Of a stretch of 64,000 bases of DNA, positions 51,707 through 59,786 are shown piece by piece. Numbering within the stretch: the stretch's first letter is position 1; every line of letters starts with the position of its first letter. The notes below the pieces were generated by a model. The model was not told where the DNA came from, ran no database searches, and saw only the letters and a list, made by a program, of their open reading frames with translations. The stretch is from assembly GCA_000746585.2 (NCBI GenBank), contig CP009217.2, positions 872,662 to 936,661 on the forward strand, in the 5' to 3' direction. The stretch comes from Rickettsiales bacterium Ac37b (GTDB taxonomy: Bacteria > Pseudomonadota > Alphaproteobacteria > Rickettsiales > Arcanibacteraceae). Position numbers and translations under genes: made by a program.

Positions 51707-51927
51707 TTAAGATTTTCGATATCGCTTTCTCTCATTTCTTTTGATTTATTTATATTAATACTATTAATATTATCTAATAGGCAGCTTGAATTCCATATCT
51801 TTGATTGCCATTTTTTTGTTTATCAACATTTAAAAATTAATATTATTATAATGTTAAAAGGATGTAAATATAAAAATATTAATATAAATTAAAACATAAA
51901 GAACAATAATTACTACAAGGACAAAAT

Positions 51928-52236
51928 ATGTTACAAGATTTAATAACTTTTCCTAATCATTGTACCAAATATAAATCTTTACATGGTACAGCTTCTTCTA
52001 TGAGAACAGAATTGGACATTGAAGATGCCTTACCTTTCATTGAGAAAATTATAGATCAGAACTTAATATATGTATTTTCTGCACTTAAAGGGCAATCTGC
52101 TACCGATATGTATATTGGCACTGCTCTTCAATGTAAAGATATTGTTAAAAATTTTATAGCTACACATGTAGAAGAAAATTTTGATGGCGTATTGGTAGTA
52201 GGAAATGAATCAAGCGTTATTTATGAATGTGCATAA
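51928..52236 (+). CDS. unknown 102-residue protein
   Basis: I do not recognise this protein. It has a soluble, mixed alpha/beta look: ELDIEDALPFIEKIIDQNL, YVFSALKGQSATDMYIGTAL and a hydrophobic strand DGVLVVGNESSVIYE near the end; no signal peptide or membrane segment. AAGGAC a few bases before the ATG could be its ribosome site. It stands between tgt and the C-terminal half of the split protease, within the inverted segment. Confidence 0.6.
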   Translation: MLQDLITFPNHCTKYKSLHGTASSMRTELDIEDALPFIEKIIDQNLIYVFSALKGQSATDMYIGTALQCKDIVKNFIATHVEENFDGVLVVGNESSVIYECA

Positions 52237-52311
52237 ATTTATAGCTAAATTATAATATAATTGTTATATTCTTTAATTTACTATATTAATAATATATGAA
52301 CAACTAATAGT

Positions 52312-52698
52312 TTATCTTGTATTATGTAGAACAGTTTGGTTCCTAACACAATGTATATTTACAATAAATCTTTCTGCTCTAACATGAGGATTATAGCTAG
52401 ATATTAAATTTTGGCTTACGTTAGTTTTATAATCTACATTATTTTTTTTTAAAAAATCTACAAGCGGTGCTAAGCCAATAGCCATACCATCAGTTTTAAA
52501 TGGCTCTGAATAAATAGGTATCTCTTGCTCTGCTTGATTTAACGTTACTGTGTAATATTTTCTTTTAGCTTCTACTACTCCTACAACATTGCCTTGTGTA
52601 TCAATAACCGGCCCTCCACTGTTTCCTCTCTCAATTACTGCTGTAAATTCTATATAATTTAAATTATTATTTTTTAATCCTAACCCAAGTATAGTCAA
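52312..52698 (-). pseudogene. trypsin-like serine protease, C-terminal half
   Basis: The frame holds FTAVIERGNSGGPVIDTQGN, with GNSGGP containing the catalytic Ser (about base 52620), VVGVVEAKRK and PLVDFLKKNNVDY, the second half of a trypsin-fold domain. Its first codons come from the IS630 end, so it has no native start. It completes the His/Asp half at 48495-48914. Joining the two across one TA gives adjacent sequence but leaves a one-base frame difference, so a further small mutation or unequal ends must be assumed. Confidence 0.85.
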
Positions 52699-53196
52699 TT
52701 AAGTTGAGAATGGCATAGAGAAGCCATAATCAATAGCATCGCTAAGGTTATTAAAATTAGTAATGATAGGTTTGATTTTAGCTTTTAAATGAGCCCAATA
52801 TTTTTCAATTGGGTTGAGATCAGGAGAGTAAGGTGGTAAGAATAAAAGTTTACAGCCTATATCTTCTATTAAATTCCTAGTTCTAGCTGACTTATGGAAC
52901 GTTGCATTATCAAGTATTACAACTTGACCAAATCTTAGTTCGGGCACCAAACACTGACTAACCCACTCGTTAAAAACTTCTGTATTACATGTGCCCTTGA
53001 AACACATTGGCGCAATAATTTTCTTCCCAACCTTACCTGCAATAAAGCTTTCTCGATCATGTTTTTTACCTGAGATATCACCATAAACTTTACTTCCTCT
53101 GAGACTGTATCCCCAAGAATAGTACAAATAGCTATCAATTCCACTCTCATCAATATAAACTATATCTTCCGCTTTATAGTTTGCGATAGCTGCCAA
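52699..53196 (-). CDS. IS630 transposase, catalytic frame, copy 2
   Basis: 165 open codons encode the DDE domain: IVYIDESGID (first Asp), VVILDNATFHKSARTR (second Asp) and LPPYSPDLNPIEKYWAHLK (Glu). The nominal Met start is probably unused; the domain is reached by -1 frameshifting from the first frame, which overlaps it by 37 bases. Confidence 0.9.
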   Translation of the reverse strand: MAAIANYKAEDIVYIDESGIDSYLYYSWGYSLRGSKVYGDISGKKHDRESFIAGKVGKKIIAPMCFKGTCNTEVFNEWVSQCLVPELRFGQVVILDNATFHKSARTRNLIEDIGCKLLFLPPYSPDLNPIEKYWAHLKAKIKPIITNFNNLSDAIDYGFSMPFST

Positions 53197-53552
53197 AAAT
53201 AATTGCCGTTTTGCTTCATCCCGTTCACGATAGAGTGTGGTCTTTTTTTTCGTGTGATCCCCAAAGTCTTGAATGCCAAACAGATAGCAGCTGTAGACAC
53301 ATTAAAAACCTTTGCAAAATCAGATAATAGCCAATTGCTGTTTTTAGACACCTCGTTTAATAATTTGATTGGATCAAGCTTCTTCCATGGCTTAGCTGCT
53401 CGTGTGGCTGCTAAATTCCCGGATTTCGATCTCGATAACCATCTATAAATTGTTCTTTCACCTATGCCAAAAATTCTTGCAGCTTCTTCTCTGGTATAAC
53501 CTTTATTAACATAGTGAATTACTTTTTTACGTAAATCTAAGGAATATGCCAT
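53160..53552 (-). CDS. IS630 transposase, first frame, copy 2
   Basis: 130 residues with the helix-turn-helix DNA-binding domain. The eight-A run at 53242-53249 lets ribosomes slip back one base, after which the reading becomes ITRKKKTTLYRERDEAKRQL, the expected continuation of an IS630 transposase. Without the slip the product is only the DNA-binding half, which may act as a regulator. Confidence 0.88.
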   Translation of the reverse strand: MAYSLDLRKKVIHYVNKGYTREEAARIFGIGERTIYRWLSRSKSGNLAATRAAKPWKKLDPIKLLNEVSKNSNWLLSDFAKVFNVSTAAICLAFKTLGITRKKRPHSIVNGMKQNGNYFWQLSQTIKRKI

Positions 53553-53654
53553 TGCTTCTACTGTTTTGGGTTTATGAGCTTTTTAATATATCATATATCA
53601 TGTCTTTATCAACTTAATTTACTATATATAAAACAAAATTAGATATATAGTATA

Positions 53655-53755
53655 GTAAATTAAGCTGTATCTGACACTAGGCTAAGAATAAAGCAAAGCC
53701 TCCAAATAGTAGGCAAACTTTGAGTGAACCGCGTCCCGGATTCAAATCAATTTAC
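53655..53755. mobile_element. 101-bp MITE-like unit with IS630-type ends
   Basis: The unit is flanked by TA and begins gtaaattaagctg, close to the IS630 left end gtaaattaagttg; its other end complemented is gtaaattgatttg. The inverted repeat core TATAGTAAATT is perfect on both sides (53651-53661 and 53749-53759). It has no coding capacity. It is likely a short derivative mobilised by an IS630-type transposase. It lies 32 bases from the end of IS copy 2. Confidence 0.55.
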
Positions 53756-53811
53756 TATAGCCAGTTATAGAATAATTGTGGAGAGATGTGATAAATCTTA
53801 AACCAATTTAA

Positions 53812-54834
53812 CTAAAATATCACTTTGACTATGGAATAACTACCAACTCCTAGCAGGAAAAATAATGTTATAGCAAAGTAAAGAGGCCTTAGACCAACAG
53901 TCTTGATTTTCTTGATATTTGTTTCAATGCCAATAGCTGCCATAGCCATAGTCATCAAAAATAAATCAAATCTGTGTATTAATATTTCTACATTTTCTGG
54001 TAATAAATATAAAGAATTAAAACAAACTACCATAGCAAAAGTGACAGCGAACCAAGGAATTATTAGCTTAGGATTCTTTATTCCGGTTATATTAGAACTT
54101 TTATTTTCATACATAGATAGTAAAATTAGTATAGGAATCAATAATAATACCCTAGTCATTTTAACTATAATCGCTATATTCGCAGCATCCTGACTAACCT
54201 GATTTCCAGCAACAACTACTTGCGCTACTTCATGAATAGATGCGCCAGCAAAAATACCAAATTGGTAGGTAGTTAAACTAAATATACTGGTATGTTGTAA
54301 TAGAGGAAACAAAAACATTGCAATTGTACCAAAAATTACTACAGTACCTACTGCAACACTTGATTTATAAGTTTCACTTTTAAGTACACTTTCAACTGCC
54401 AGCACTGCAGCTGCCCCACAGATTGCAGAGCCTGAAGCAATTAAAATAGCCAAATGCCTATCAAGTTTAAATAATTTTATACCAATTAATACACCTATAG
54501 CTAAAATAAAGCTTACCACGAAGATATCGAGTAGCAATCCCTCTACACCAATTAAAGCTATTTGCTGTAAACTTACCCTAAAACCATATAAAATTATTCC
54601 TAAACGGAGTAATTGCTTAGCTGAAAACTCAATACCTGTTATCCATTTGATACTCACCTTAGAATGAATAGTATTGCCATATATAATTCCAAGTATAATA
54701 GCAATAACTAAGGGACTTATACCTAAATTAACCATAATAGGAAGCTCTGCTAAATAGATTGCGCTGCCGGCAAATAACGAAACAAATACTATCCCAAATA
54801 TAGTATTAATCATATGTTCTCTAAAAAAATGCAT
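53812..54834 (-). CDS. YeiH/UPF0324-family membrane protein
   Basis: The 340-residue protein has about ten membrane segments and UPF0324 motifs: ISPLVIAIILGIIYGN, KQLLRLGIILYGFRVSL, ASGSAICGAAAVLAVE and IFAGASIHEVAQVVVAG. The family is often called putative sulfate exporters, but this is not well tested. It lies downstream of the cyd genes on the same strand, 148 bases after cydX. Confidence 0.88.
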   Translation of the reverse strand: MHFFREHMINTIFGIVFVSLFAGSAIYLAELPIMVNLGISPLVIAIILGIIYGNTIHSKVSIKWITGIEFSAKQLLRLGIILYGFRVSLQQIALIGVEGLLLDIFVVSFILAIGVLIGIKLFKLDRHLAILIASGSAICGAAAVLAVESVLKSETYKSSVAVGTVVIFGTIAMFLFPLLQHTSIFSLTTYQFGIFAGASIHEVAQVVVAGNQVSQDAANIAIIVKMTRVLLLIPILILLSMYENKSSNITGIKNPKLIIPWFAVTFAMVVCFNSLYLLPENVEILIHRFDLFLMTMAMAAIGIETNIKKIKTVGLRPLYFAITLFFLLGVGSYSIVKVIF

Positions 54835-54982
54835 CTAAATCCTTACCTTATTACCCCGACTTTATTGGAAATATTAGCAGATATGTTAGAACTAAAGAAT
54901 ATTAAGTTATATTGCAGTTCAGTAAGCAAAACATTTAAAAGTAACTATCCCTTACTAAGATAAATGTAAATTAATAAAAAAT

Positions 54983-55114
54983 CTAAGGTTCTATTATAAT
55001 TTTTGTTGTTTTAGATTCTGATTCTTCAGTTAATCTCATTTCAAGCCAAATAGCATTTAGAATAGAAAAAGTACATGCAAGACCGAGCCCAAGTACCCAC
55101 GTAAAATACCACAT
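54983..55114 (-). CDS. cydX: cytochrome bd oxidase small subunit CydX
   Basis: A 43-residue protein beginning MWYFTWVLGLGLACTFSILN, the CydX/YbgT signature, with one membrane helix (about 2-24) and a polar tail ending IIIEP. GGAGAAG lies 4 bases before the ATG. It follows cydB by 9 bases. CydX is needed for stability and activity of bd oxidase in other bacteria. The whole gene is shorter than usual gene-calling limits. Confidence 0.92.
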   Translation of the reverse strand: MWYFTWVLGLGLACTFSILNAIWLEMRLTEESESKTTKIIIEP

Positions 55115-55123
55115 AATCTTCTC

Positions 55124-56269
55124 CTAATATAAATTTTTTTGATTTTGCACTAATACTTTACCTCTAATAACTTTATATACCCAAGAAGTATATAGCAAAA
55201 TGATTGGTAAGAAAAATATTACAGCTAGCATCATAGCATATAAAGTACCCCTACTACTTGACGCATCCCATACAGTTAAGCTGCTTGATGGAGAAGTACT
55301 AGAAGGTATAATAAAAGGAAACATACTAAGTCCCACGGTTGCCACTATACAAGCAAGAGCCGTAGCACTAGTTATAAAACTTAATTTTTCTCTTTTAAGA
55401 TTAACAAGTAAAATTGTTAAAGCTAAAGCTAGTAAACCAATGATAGGTACTATTTTAAAAATAGGATAACGCATATAATTATCACTCCATGCTCCAGTCT
55501 TCATTGTAGCCATTTTATATAATGGATTAGAAGGCCCATGTTCAACATAAGATCCTTTTAATATATATCCTGGCAAATTATGAGACCAAAAATATCCGCA
55601 AATAAACAATATCGCAAGCAAACCAGCTGTTATATATATTATTTTTCTACAACGGTCTGCAATTACAGCCTCAGTTTTTAAGACCAAATATACAGCCCCA
55701 TGCATAATAACCATAAGCAAACTTATACATCCACAAAATAAGGTAAAGGGCTTAAATAAATCAAGAAATTTGCCACTATATATTACACGTAAATTATCAT
55801 CAAACATAAATGGTATACCAAGTAAAACATTCCCAACCGCTACACCAAATACTAAACTCGGGACAAATCCTGAGATAAATATACATATGTCCCAAATTTT
55901 GCGCCAAGTATTATTATCAATTTTATTACGAAAATCAAAACCTACCGGACGTAAAATTAATGCTAACAATACTAATAACATGGCATAATAAAAACCTGAA
56001 AACACTAGTGCATATATAGCAGGCCAAGCAGCAAATATTGAAGCAGCTCCAGTTATAAGCCATACTTGATTACCTTCCCATACAGCAGCAATACTGTTCA
56101 TTAAGACTCTTTTTTCAGCATCATTTTTTGTAACAATAGGCATTAATATAGCTACACCCATATCAAACCCATCCATAATAATAAATCCTATTAATAATAA
56201 ACCAAGTAACACCCACCAAATGACCCTTAAAGTTGTATAATCTAACATCATAGTTTCTGGAAACATCAC
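55124..56269 (-). CDS. cydB: cytochrome bd ubiquinol oxidase subunit II
   Basis: The 381-residue membrane protein has LRVIWWVLLGLLLIGFIIMDGFDMGV at its start (given in part), AVWEGNQVWLI, FYYAMLLVLLALILRPVGFDFR and SMFPFIIPSS, all typical of CydB. With CydA it reduces oxygen with high affinity without pumping protons. Follows cydA by 10 bases. Confidence 0.97.
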   Translation of the reverse strand: MMFPETMMLDYTTLRVIWWVLLGLLLIGFIIMDGFDMGVAILMPIVTKNDAEKRVLMNSIAAVWEGNQVWLITGAASIFAAWPAIYALVFSGFYYAMLLVLLALILRPVGFDFRNKIDNNTWRKIWDICIFISGFVPSLVFGVAVGNVLLGIPFMFDDNLRVIYSGKFLDLFKPFTLFCGCISLLMVIMHGAVYLVLKTEAVIADRCRKIIYITAGLLAILFICGYFWSHNLPGYILKGSYVEHGPSNPLYKMATMKTGAWSDNYMRYPIFKIVPIIGLLALALTILLVNLKREKLSFITSATALACIVATVGLSMFPFIIPSSTSPSSSLTVWDASSSRGTLYAMMLAVIFFLPIILLYTSWVYKVIRGKVLVQNQKNLY

Positions 56270-56279
56270 ATACCTCTCA

Positions 56280-57821
56280 TTAAACTTCTATATAAGATGG
56301 ACCTAATTTTACATATTTTTTCATTAGCATTATATCTATAACCGCAAGAGTACTATAAAATATTATAAAAGCTATTAAACTAAATAATACGTTAGTACTT
56401 GACACACTTGACACACCTAAAAATGTAGGCAATATTCCTTCAATTGCCCAAGGCTGTCTACCATATTCTGCTACGATCCAGCCAAGTTCTGCAGCAATCC
56501 ATGGTAAAGGTAAGCTAAATAACATGACATAACACAGTCTTCTCATAAAGACCGTATCATAATTTGAAACCTGCTTTAAGTTGAATAAGTAAAATACTAT
56601 AGCAAATAGTATAATAAAATATATACCAAGTCCTACCATTATTCTAAAAGACCAAAATAACGGTAACACATTAGGTATAGTACTTTGTGCTGCTGTCTTT
56701 ATTTCAACCACACTTGCATTTTCTATGTCATTTCTTTGTTTCTTCAGAAGTAATGCATATCCTAAATCTTTAAAATGCTTATTTAAAATATCACGAGCAT
56801 TTATATCATATCTATTTTCTTTAAACTCAGATAATGCTTTATAGGCAATGAGACCATTTTTGATTTTAGATTCTGCTTCTATAATTAATTCATTAATACC
56901 TGGTATTTGTGTATTAAATGATCTAGTTGCAATTAACCCAAGTAAATAAGGCACCTTAATTGTGTAGTGAGTTGTGTGATTTTTTTGATCCGGAATACCA
57001 AACAACACCAAATCAGCAGGAGCCTTCTCTGTTTCCCACATTGCTTCTAAAGCCGCTATTTTACTTTTCTGATTCAAAGTTGCTGTATAGCCACTTTCAT
57101 CACCAAGCACCATCACAGATAAAGCGGATAATAAACCAAAACTTGCTGCAACAAAAATTGATCTTCTTGCTATTTCCACTTCTTGTTTTTTTAATATATA
57201 AAAGGCACTAATTGATAATACAAACATAGAACCAACTACATAACCTGCGCTTACTGTATGCACAAATTTTGCTTGAGCTACTATATTAAAAAATACCTCA
57301 TATATTGAGGTTAATTCCATTCTTATCGTTTCTGGATTAAATTCTGCTCCTACAGGATTTTGCATCCATCCATTTGCTACTAAAATCCATAAAGCAGATA
57401 AATTTGCTCCCAGCGCAGTTAACCATGTAACTAACAAATGTTGTAATTTTGAAAGACGATCCCATCCATATAACATTAAGCCTACAAAAGTAGATTCTAA
57501 GAAAAAAGCCATTAACCCCTCTAATGCAAGTGGTACTCCAAAAATATCCCCTACATAATGAGAGTAATAAGCCCAATTGGTACCAAATTGAAATTCCATG
57601 GTAATACCTGTTGCCACGCCCATAGCAAAATTAATCGCAAAAAGCTTTGACCAAAACTTGGTCATCTTTTTCCAAATAATTTTAGAAGTCATTACGTATA
57701 CGCTTTCCATAATGGCTATAATAAATGCTAATCCTATTGTCAAAGGCACAAAAAGAAAATGGTAAATTGCTGTAACAGCAAATTGTAGTCGTGATAAATC
57801 AACTAATGTATTATCAATCAT
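56280..57821 (-). CDS. cydA: cytochrome bd ubiquinol oxidase subunit I
   Basis: CydA binds haems b558, b595 and d. It has LSRLQFAVTAIYHFLFVPLT with the haem-ligand His, FWSKLFAINFAMGVATGI, a Q-loop region and the conserved GRQPWAIEGILPT. The frame opens at 57836, but AGAGG lies just upstream of the second ATG at 57821 (MIDNTLVDLSR), which also fits family length (513 residues). First gene of cydA-cydB-cydX. Confidence 0.96.
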   Translation of the reverse strand: MIDNTLVDLSRLQFAVTAIYHFLFVPLTIGLAFIIAIMESVYVMTSKIIWKKMTKFWSKLFAINFAMGVATGITMEFQFGTNWAYYSHYVGDIFGVPLALEGLMAFFLESTFVGLMLYGWDRLSKLQHLLVTWLTALGANLSALWILVANGWMQNPVGAEFNPETIRMELTSIYEVFFNIVAQAKFVHTVSAGYVVGSMFVLSISAFYILKKQEVEIARRSIFVAASFGLLSALSVMVLGDESGYTATLNQKSKIAALEAMWETEKAPADLVLFGIPDQKNHTTHYTIKVPYLLGLIATRSFNTQIPGINELIIEAESKIKNGLIAYKALSEFKENRYDINARDILNKHFKDLGYALLLKKQRNDIENASVVEIKTAAQSTIPNVLPLFWSFRIMVGLGIYFIILFAIVFYLFNLKQVSNYDTVFMRRLCYVMLFSLPLPWIAAELGWIVAEYGRQPWAIEGILPTFLGVSSVSSTNVLFSLIAFIIFYSTLAVIDIMLMKKYVKLGPSYIEV

Positions 57822-57836
57822 TCTTAGCCTCTGCAT

Positions 57837-58152
57837 TAATATAAGAAGTAAATATTTTTGTTTGTACTTTTTGAGGGGAGATTATAACTTTCTGATTATA
57901 AAAAAACACCACCATATTATTATTAGCGCTATCATCTTGCACATTATAATTCTAGATATTTCTTTTAGAAATTTACTCATTACCACTGCAAATTCTAATA
58001 ATTAATAATTAGGTGATTACAAGCTACAATACATATTAAAAAATTGCAATATTTTTATACCTAATATTACAATTTAGGCTATATAATGTTAAATTCATTG
58101 AAACTTAATTGACAATGATAAATTAAGCTTTTAGTATACGATGAAAAATAAG
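57837..58152. other. spacer between cydA and tRNA-Ala
   Basis: 316 AT-rich bases divergently upstream of cydA and tRNA-Ala. The only item I can place is the tRNA promoter near its right end. No open frame, RNA or strong hairpin seen. Confidence 0.4.
58109..58137 (+). promoter_or_regulatory. promoter of tRNA-Ala(GGC)
   Basis: A perfect TTGACA at 58109-58114 is followed, after 17 bases, by TAGTAT at 58132-58137; the tRNA starts 15 bases further on. Box match, spacing and position all agree with a housekeeping promoter. Confidence 0.6.
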
Positions 58153-58228
58153 GGGGCCATAGCTCAGTTGGTAGAGCGTTTGAATGGCATTCAAAAGGCC
58201 GGGAGTTCGATTCTCCCTGGCTCCACCA
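58153..58228 (+). tRNA. tRNA-Ala(GGC)
   Basis: Acceptor GGGGCCA pairs with TGGCTCC, D arm GCTCAGTTGGTAGAGC, anticodon stem TTTGA/TCAAA with loop ATGGCAT (anticodon GGC), T arm GGGAGTTCGATTCTCCC, and encoded CCA at 58226-58228. It is the second alanine tRNA of the window. Confidence 0.97.
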
Positions 58229-58342
58229 GGAAAAGCAAGGTTTATAAAGAAAGGATCTAAAGCAAAATCAAAATAAAGTGACCAATAAGTGACCATTGAC
58301 AAATAAATTTTTGAGAGTTATTTCTAGAAAATGATTATCTAA

Positions 58343-59070
58343 ATGAAATGTTTGAATCTATTATTTGTTTTATTTTTTCTTAGGATCATGCACTAAAACA
58401 GAAATGATTTCTTTTAACAAAAACAAAAAAATATTATCTCGTAATCCAGAAAATTTATCTGAAACAAGACATATTCCTACTGTCAAAAAACCCTATATTC
58501 TTTTGCAATATCCTTTAGATCCAGAGCATGAAACTTATTGTTCTCAAGGAAATGCTAATTTAGAAGGGAGCCATTCGCATGATAATATATTATATGCAAT
58601 AGATTTCTTAACCCCTCCGAATAAAGAAGCTGGTATAATCCGTTCTGCTCATGAAGGGACAGCTTATGTGTACGATAAATGCGAATTTCGGAAGAATGAT
58701 TATAATAGTTTATAATCTAGATGGATGTGGTAACGGTTATGGAAATCATGTTAGAATCTTACATCCAGATGGATATTTAACTATATATGCCCATCTTTCA
58801 TATATAACTATCAAAGATAAATCTTATGTTAAAATAGCAGATAAAATAGGTATTGAAGGTGTTTCAGGAAATGCTGGAAAACGACACCTACATTTTGGTT
58901 TACATTTACCTGAAAATATTCAACAAATTGCACAAGAACCTGGTTATACTGGTATATCCATACCTTTTGATATGAGACTAATTATTAATGAGAAAGTTCA
59001 AATATTATCTTCTACCGATATAATATGTAGTAATAATTTATCTACTCCTTTATTAAAAGGTGTAAAATAG
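58343..59070 (+). pseudogene. M23 peptidase lipoprotein with two +1 frameshifts
   Basis: Three frames form one protein. From ATG 58343 the sequence MKCLNLLFVLFF continues, if one T is removed from the T6 run at 58373-58378, into LGSCTKTEM, a lipobox. That frame carries HDNILYAIDF (metal-site HxxxD). Removing one T near 58709-58711 then joins it to DGCGNGYGNHVRILHPDG, YAHLSY and HLHFGLH (HxH). The repaired gene is 242 codons. M23 enzymes cut peptidoglycan cross-links. Both lesions are in T runs, so sequencing error is a real alternative to decay. Confidence 0.8.
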
Positions 59071-59072
59071 TC

Positions 59073-59459
59073 TTAAATCTGATTAGCAATTTTTTCCAAA
59101 ATAAAGTTAATCATTGTAATTATAAGTTGTGAAGTTGCAAGTCTCATTTTATTGCTATCCTCTTCTTTATATTCCATAATATCTACGCTTTTTATATTAA
59201 GTATAGTTTTTATTGTGTGCCCAATATTTCTACATTTAGTAATGCCTAAAAACACAGTATGAAAAAACGTATACTCTTCAGTCTCAATAAGCTTTAAACG
59301 CTGTTGATTTTCGATAGCCCAGGGGAGATTATAATTGCCTTGAACTTCTTTTTCAATAAGTACTAAATTTTCAGTAACTTTATTATTATCAATTTTAGGA
59401 AGAGTGAATTTTTCAACTGAAGACCAAAAATCAATTATATTTTTTGTTTCATCTGACAT
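59073..59459 (-). CDS. unknown protein, possibly a truncated N-terminus
   Basis: The 128-residue product begins MSDETKNIIDFWSSVEKFTLP and includes NYNLPWAIENQQRL and YTFFHTVFLGITKCRNI. This loosely resembles the N-terminal region of large helicase-type proteins of other intracellular bacteria, but I cannot confirm that. No helicase motif is present, so it would be a truncated remnant. Its stop is 2 bases from the M23 pseudogene stop on the other strand. Confidence 0.5.
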   Translation of the reverse strand: MSDETKNIIDFWSSVEKFTLPKIDNNKVTENLVLIEKEVQGNYNLPWAIENQQRLKLIETEEYTFFHTVFLGITKCRNIGHTIKTILNIKSVDIMEYKEEDSNKMRLATSQLIITMINFILEKIANQI

Positions 59460-59466
59460 ATAATTA

Positions 59467-59643
59467 TCATAAATATGAATTCAACCATAAATGATTTTTA
59501 CCAATTAATAGACATACAGTCTTAATAGTTTGGGATTTTTCACTCGTCAAGAGGAATTTTCTATCTTGATCTGGTTCAATAGAAATTCTAAACCCAAGCC
59601 CTTTAATAATAGATAATGCTGTATCAAATTGTGGAGCTAAATT
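59467..59643 (-). pseudogene. remnant of an Xre/HigA-type antitoxin
   Basis: In the 327-base spacer 59460-59786 a 58-codon open stretch on the minus strand starts APQFDTALSIIKGLGFRISI, which resembles the last helix and strand of HigA/Xre-type antitoxins (FDTxLKVLKALGLKLSI), then runs into unrelated residues. There is no start codon and no helix-turn-helix. The rest of the spacer shows only the rfbB upstream region. Confidence 0.35.
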
Positions 59644-59786
59644 TTAAAATAATATATTAAAAAGAAATAAGGTTAAGAAAAAATTATATATCCTCTACAC
59701 AATTTGAGATGATTATTGCATCTATAGATAAGTCCTTATATAGTGAATATCTATATAAAATTTTATAAAAAGTGACCTAACAAAAC

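Larger units (their letters stand above)
52694..53622 (-). mobile_element. IS630-family insertion sequence, copy 2 (probably active)
   Basis: 929 bases, same length and ends as copy 1 but inverted, flanked by TA at 52692-52693 and 53623-53624. Both transposase frames are open and joined by a -1 slip site, giving a 284-residue transposase with all three acidic residues. The two copies, 2.85 kb apart and inverted, are substrates for recombination that would flip the DNA between them. Confidence 0.93.

Noticed and set aside
48495-52698. The two protease pieces as two independent intact genes
   Set aside because: One has only the catalytic His and Asp, the other only the Ser, each ends exactly at an IS630 boundary, and the C-terminal piece has no start outside the IS.
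52935-53153. 72-codon minus-strand frame within IS630 copy 2 (also at 49383-49601 in copy 1)
   Set aside because: It is the third reading frame of the transposase region and has no independent features.
58104-58113. cttaattgac identical to the IS630 right end, read at first as an IS remnant
   Set aside because: The match is 10 bases in AT-rich DNA, no matching second end or TA-bounded unit was found, and the same bases form a well-spaced -35 box for tRNA-Ala.
58226-58300. Attachment site for an integrated element at the tRNA-Ala 3' end
   Set aside because: No second copy of the tRNA 3' end and no integrase gene were found in the window; the direct repeat alone is insufficient.
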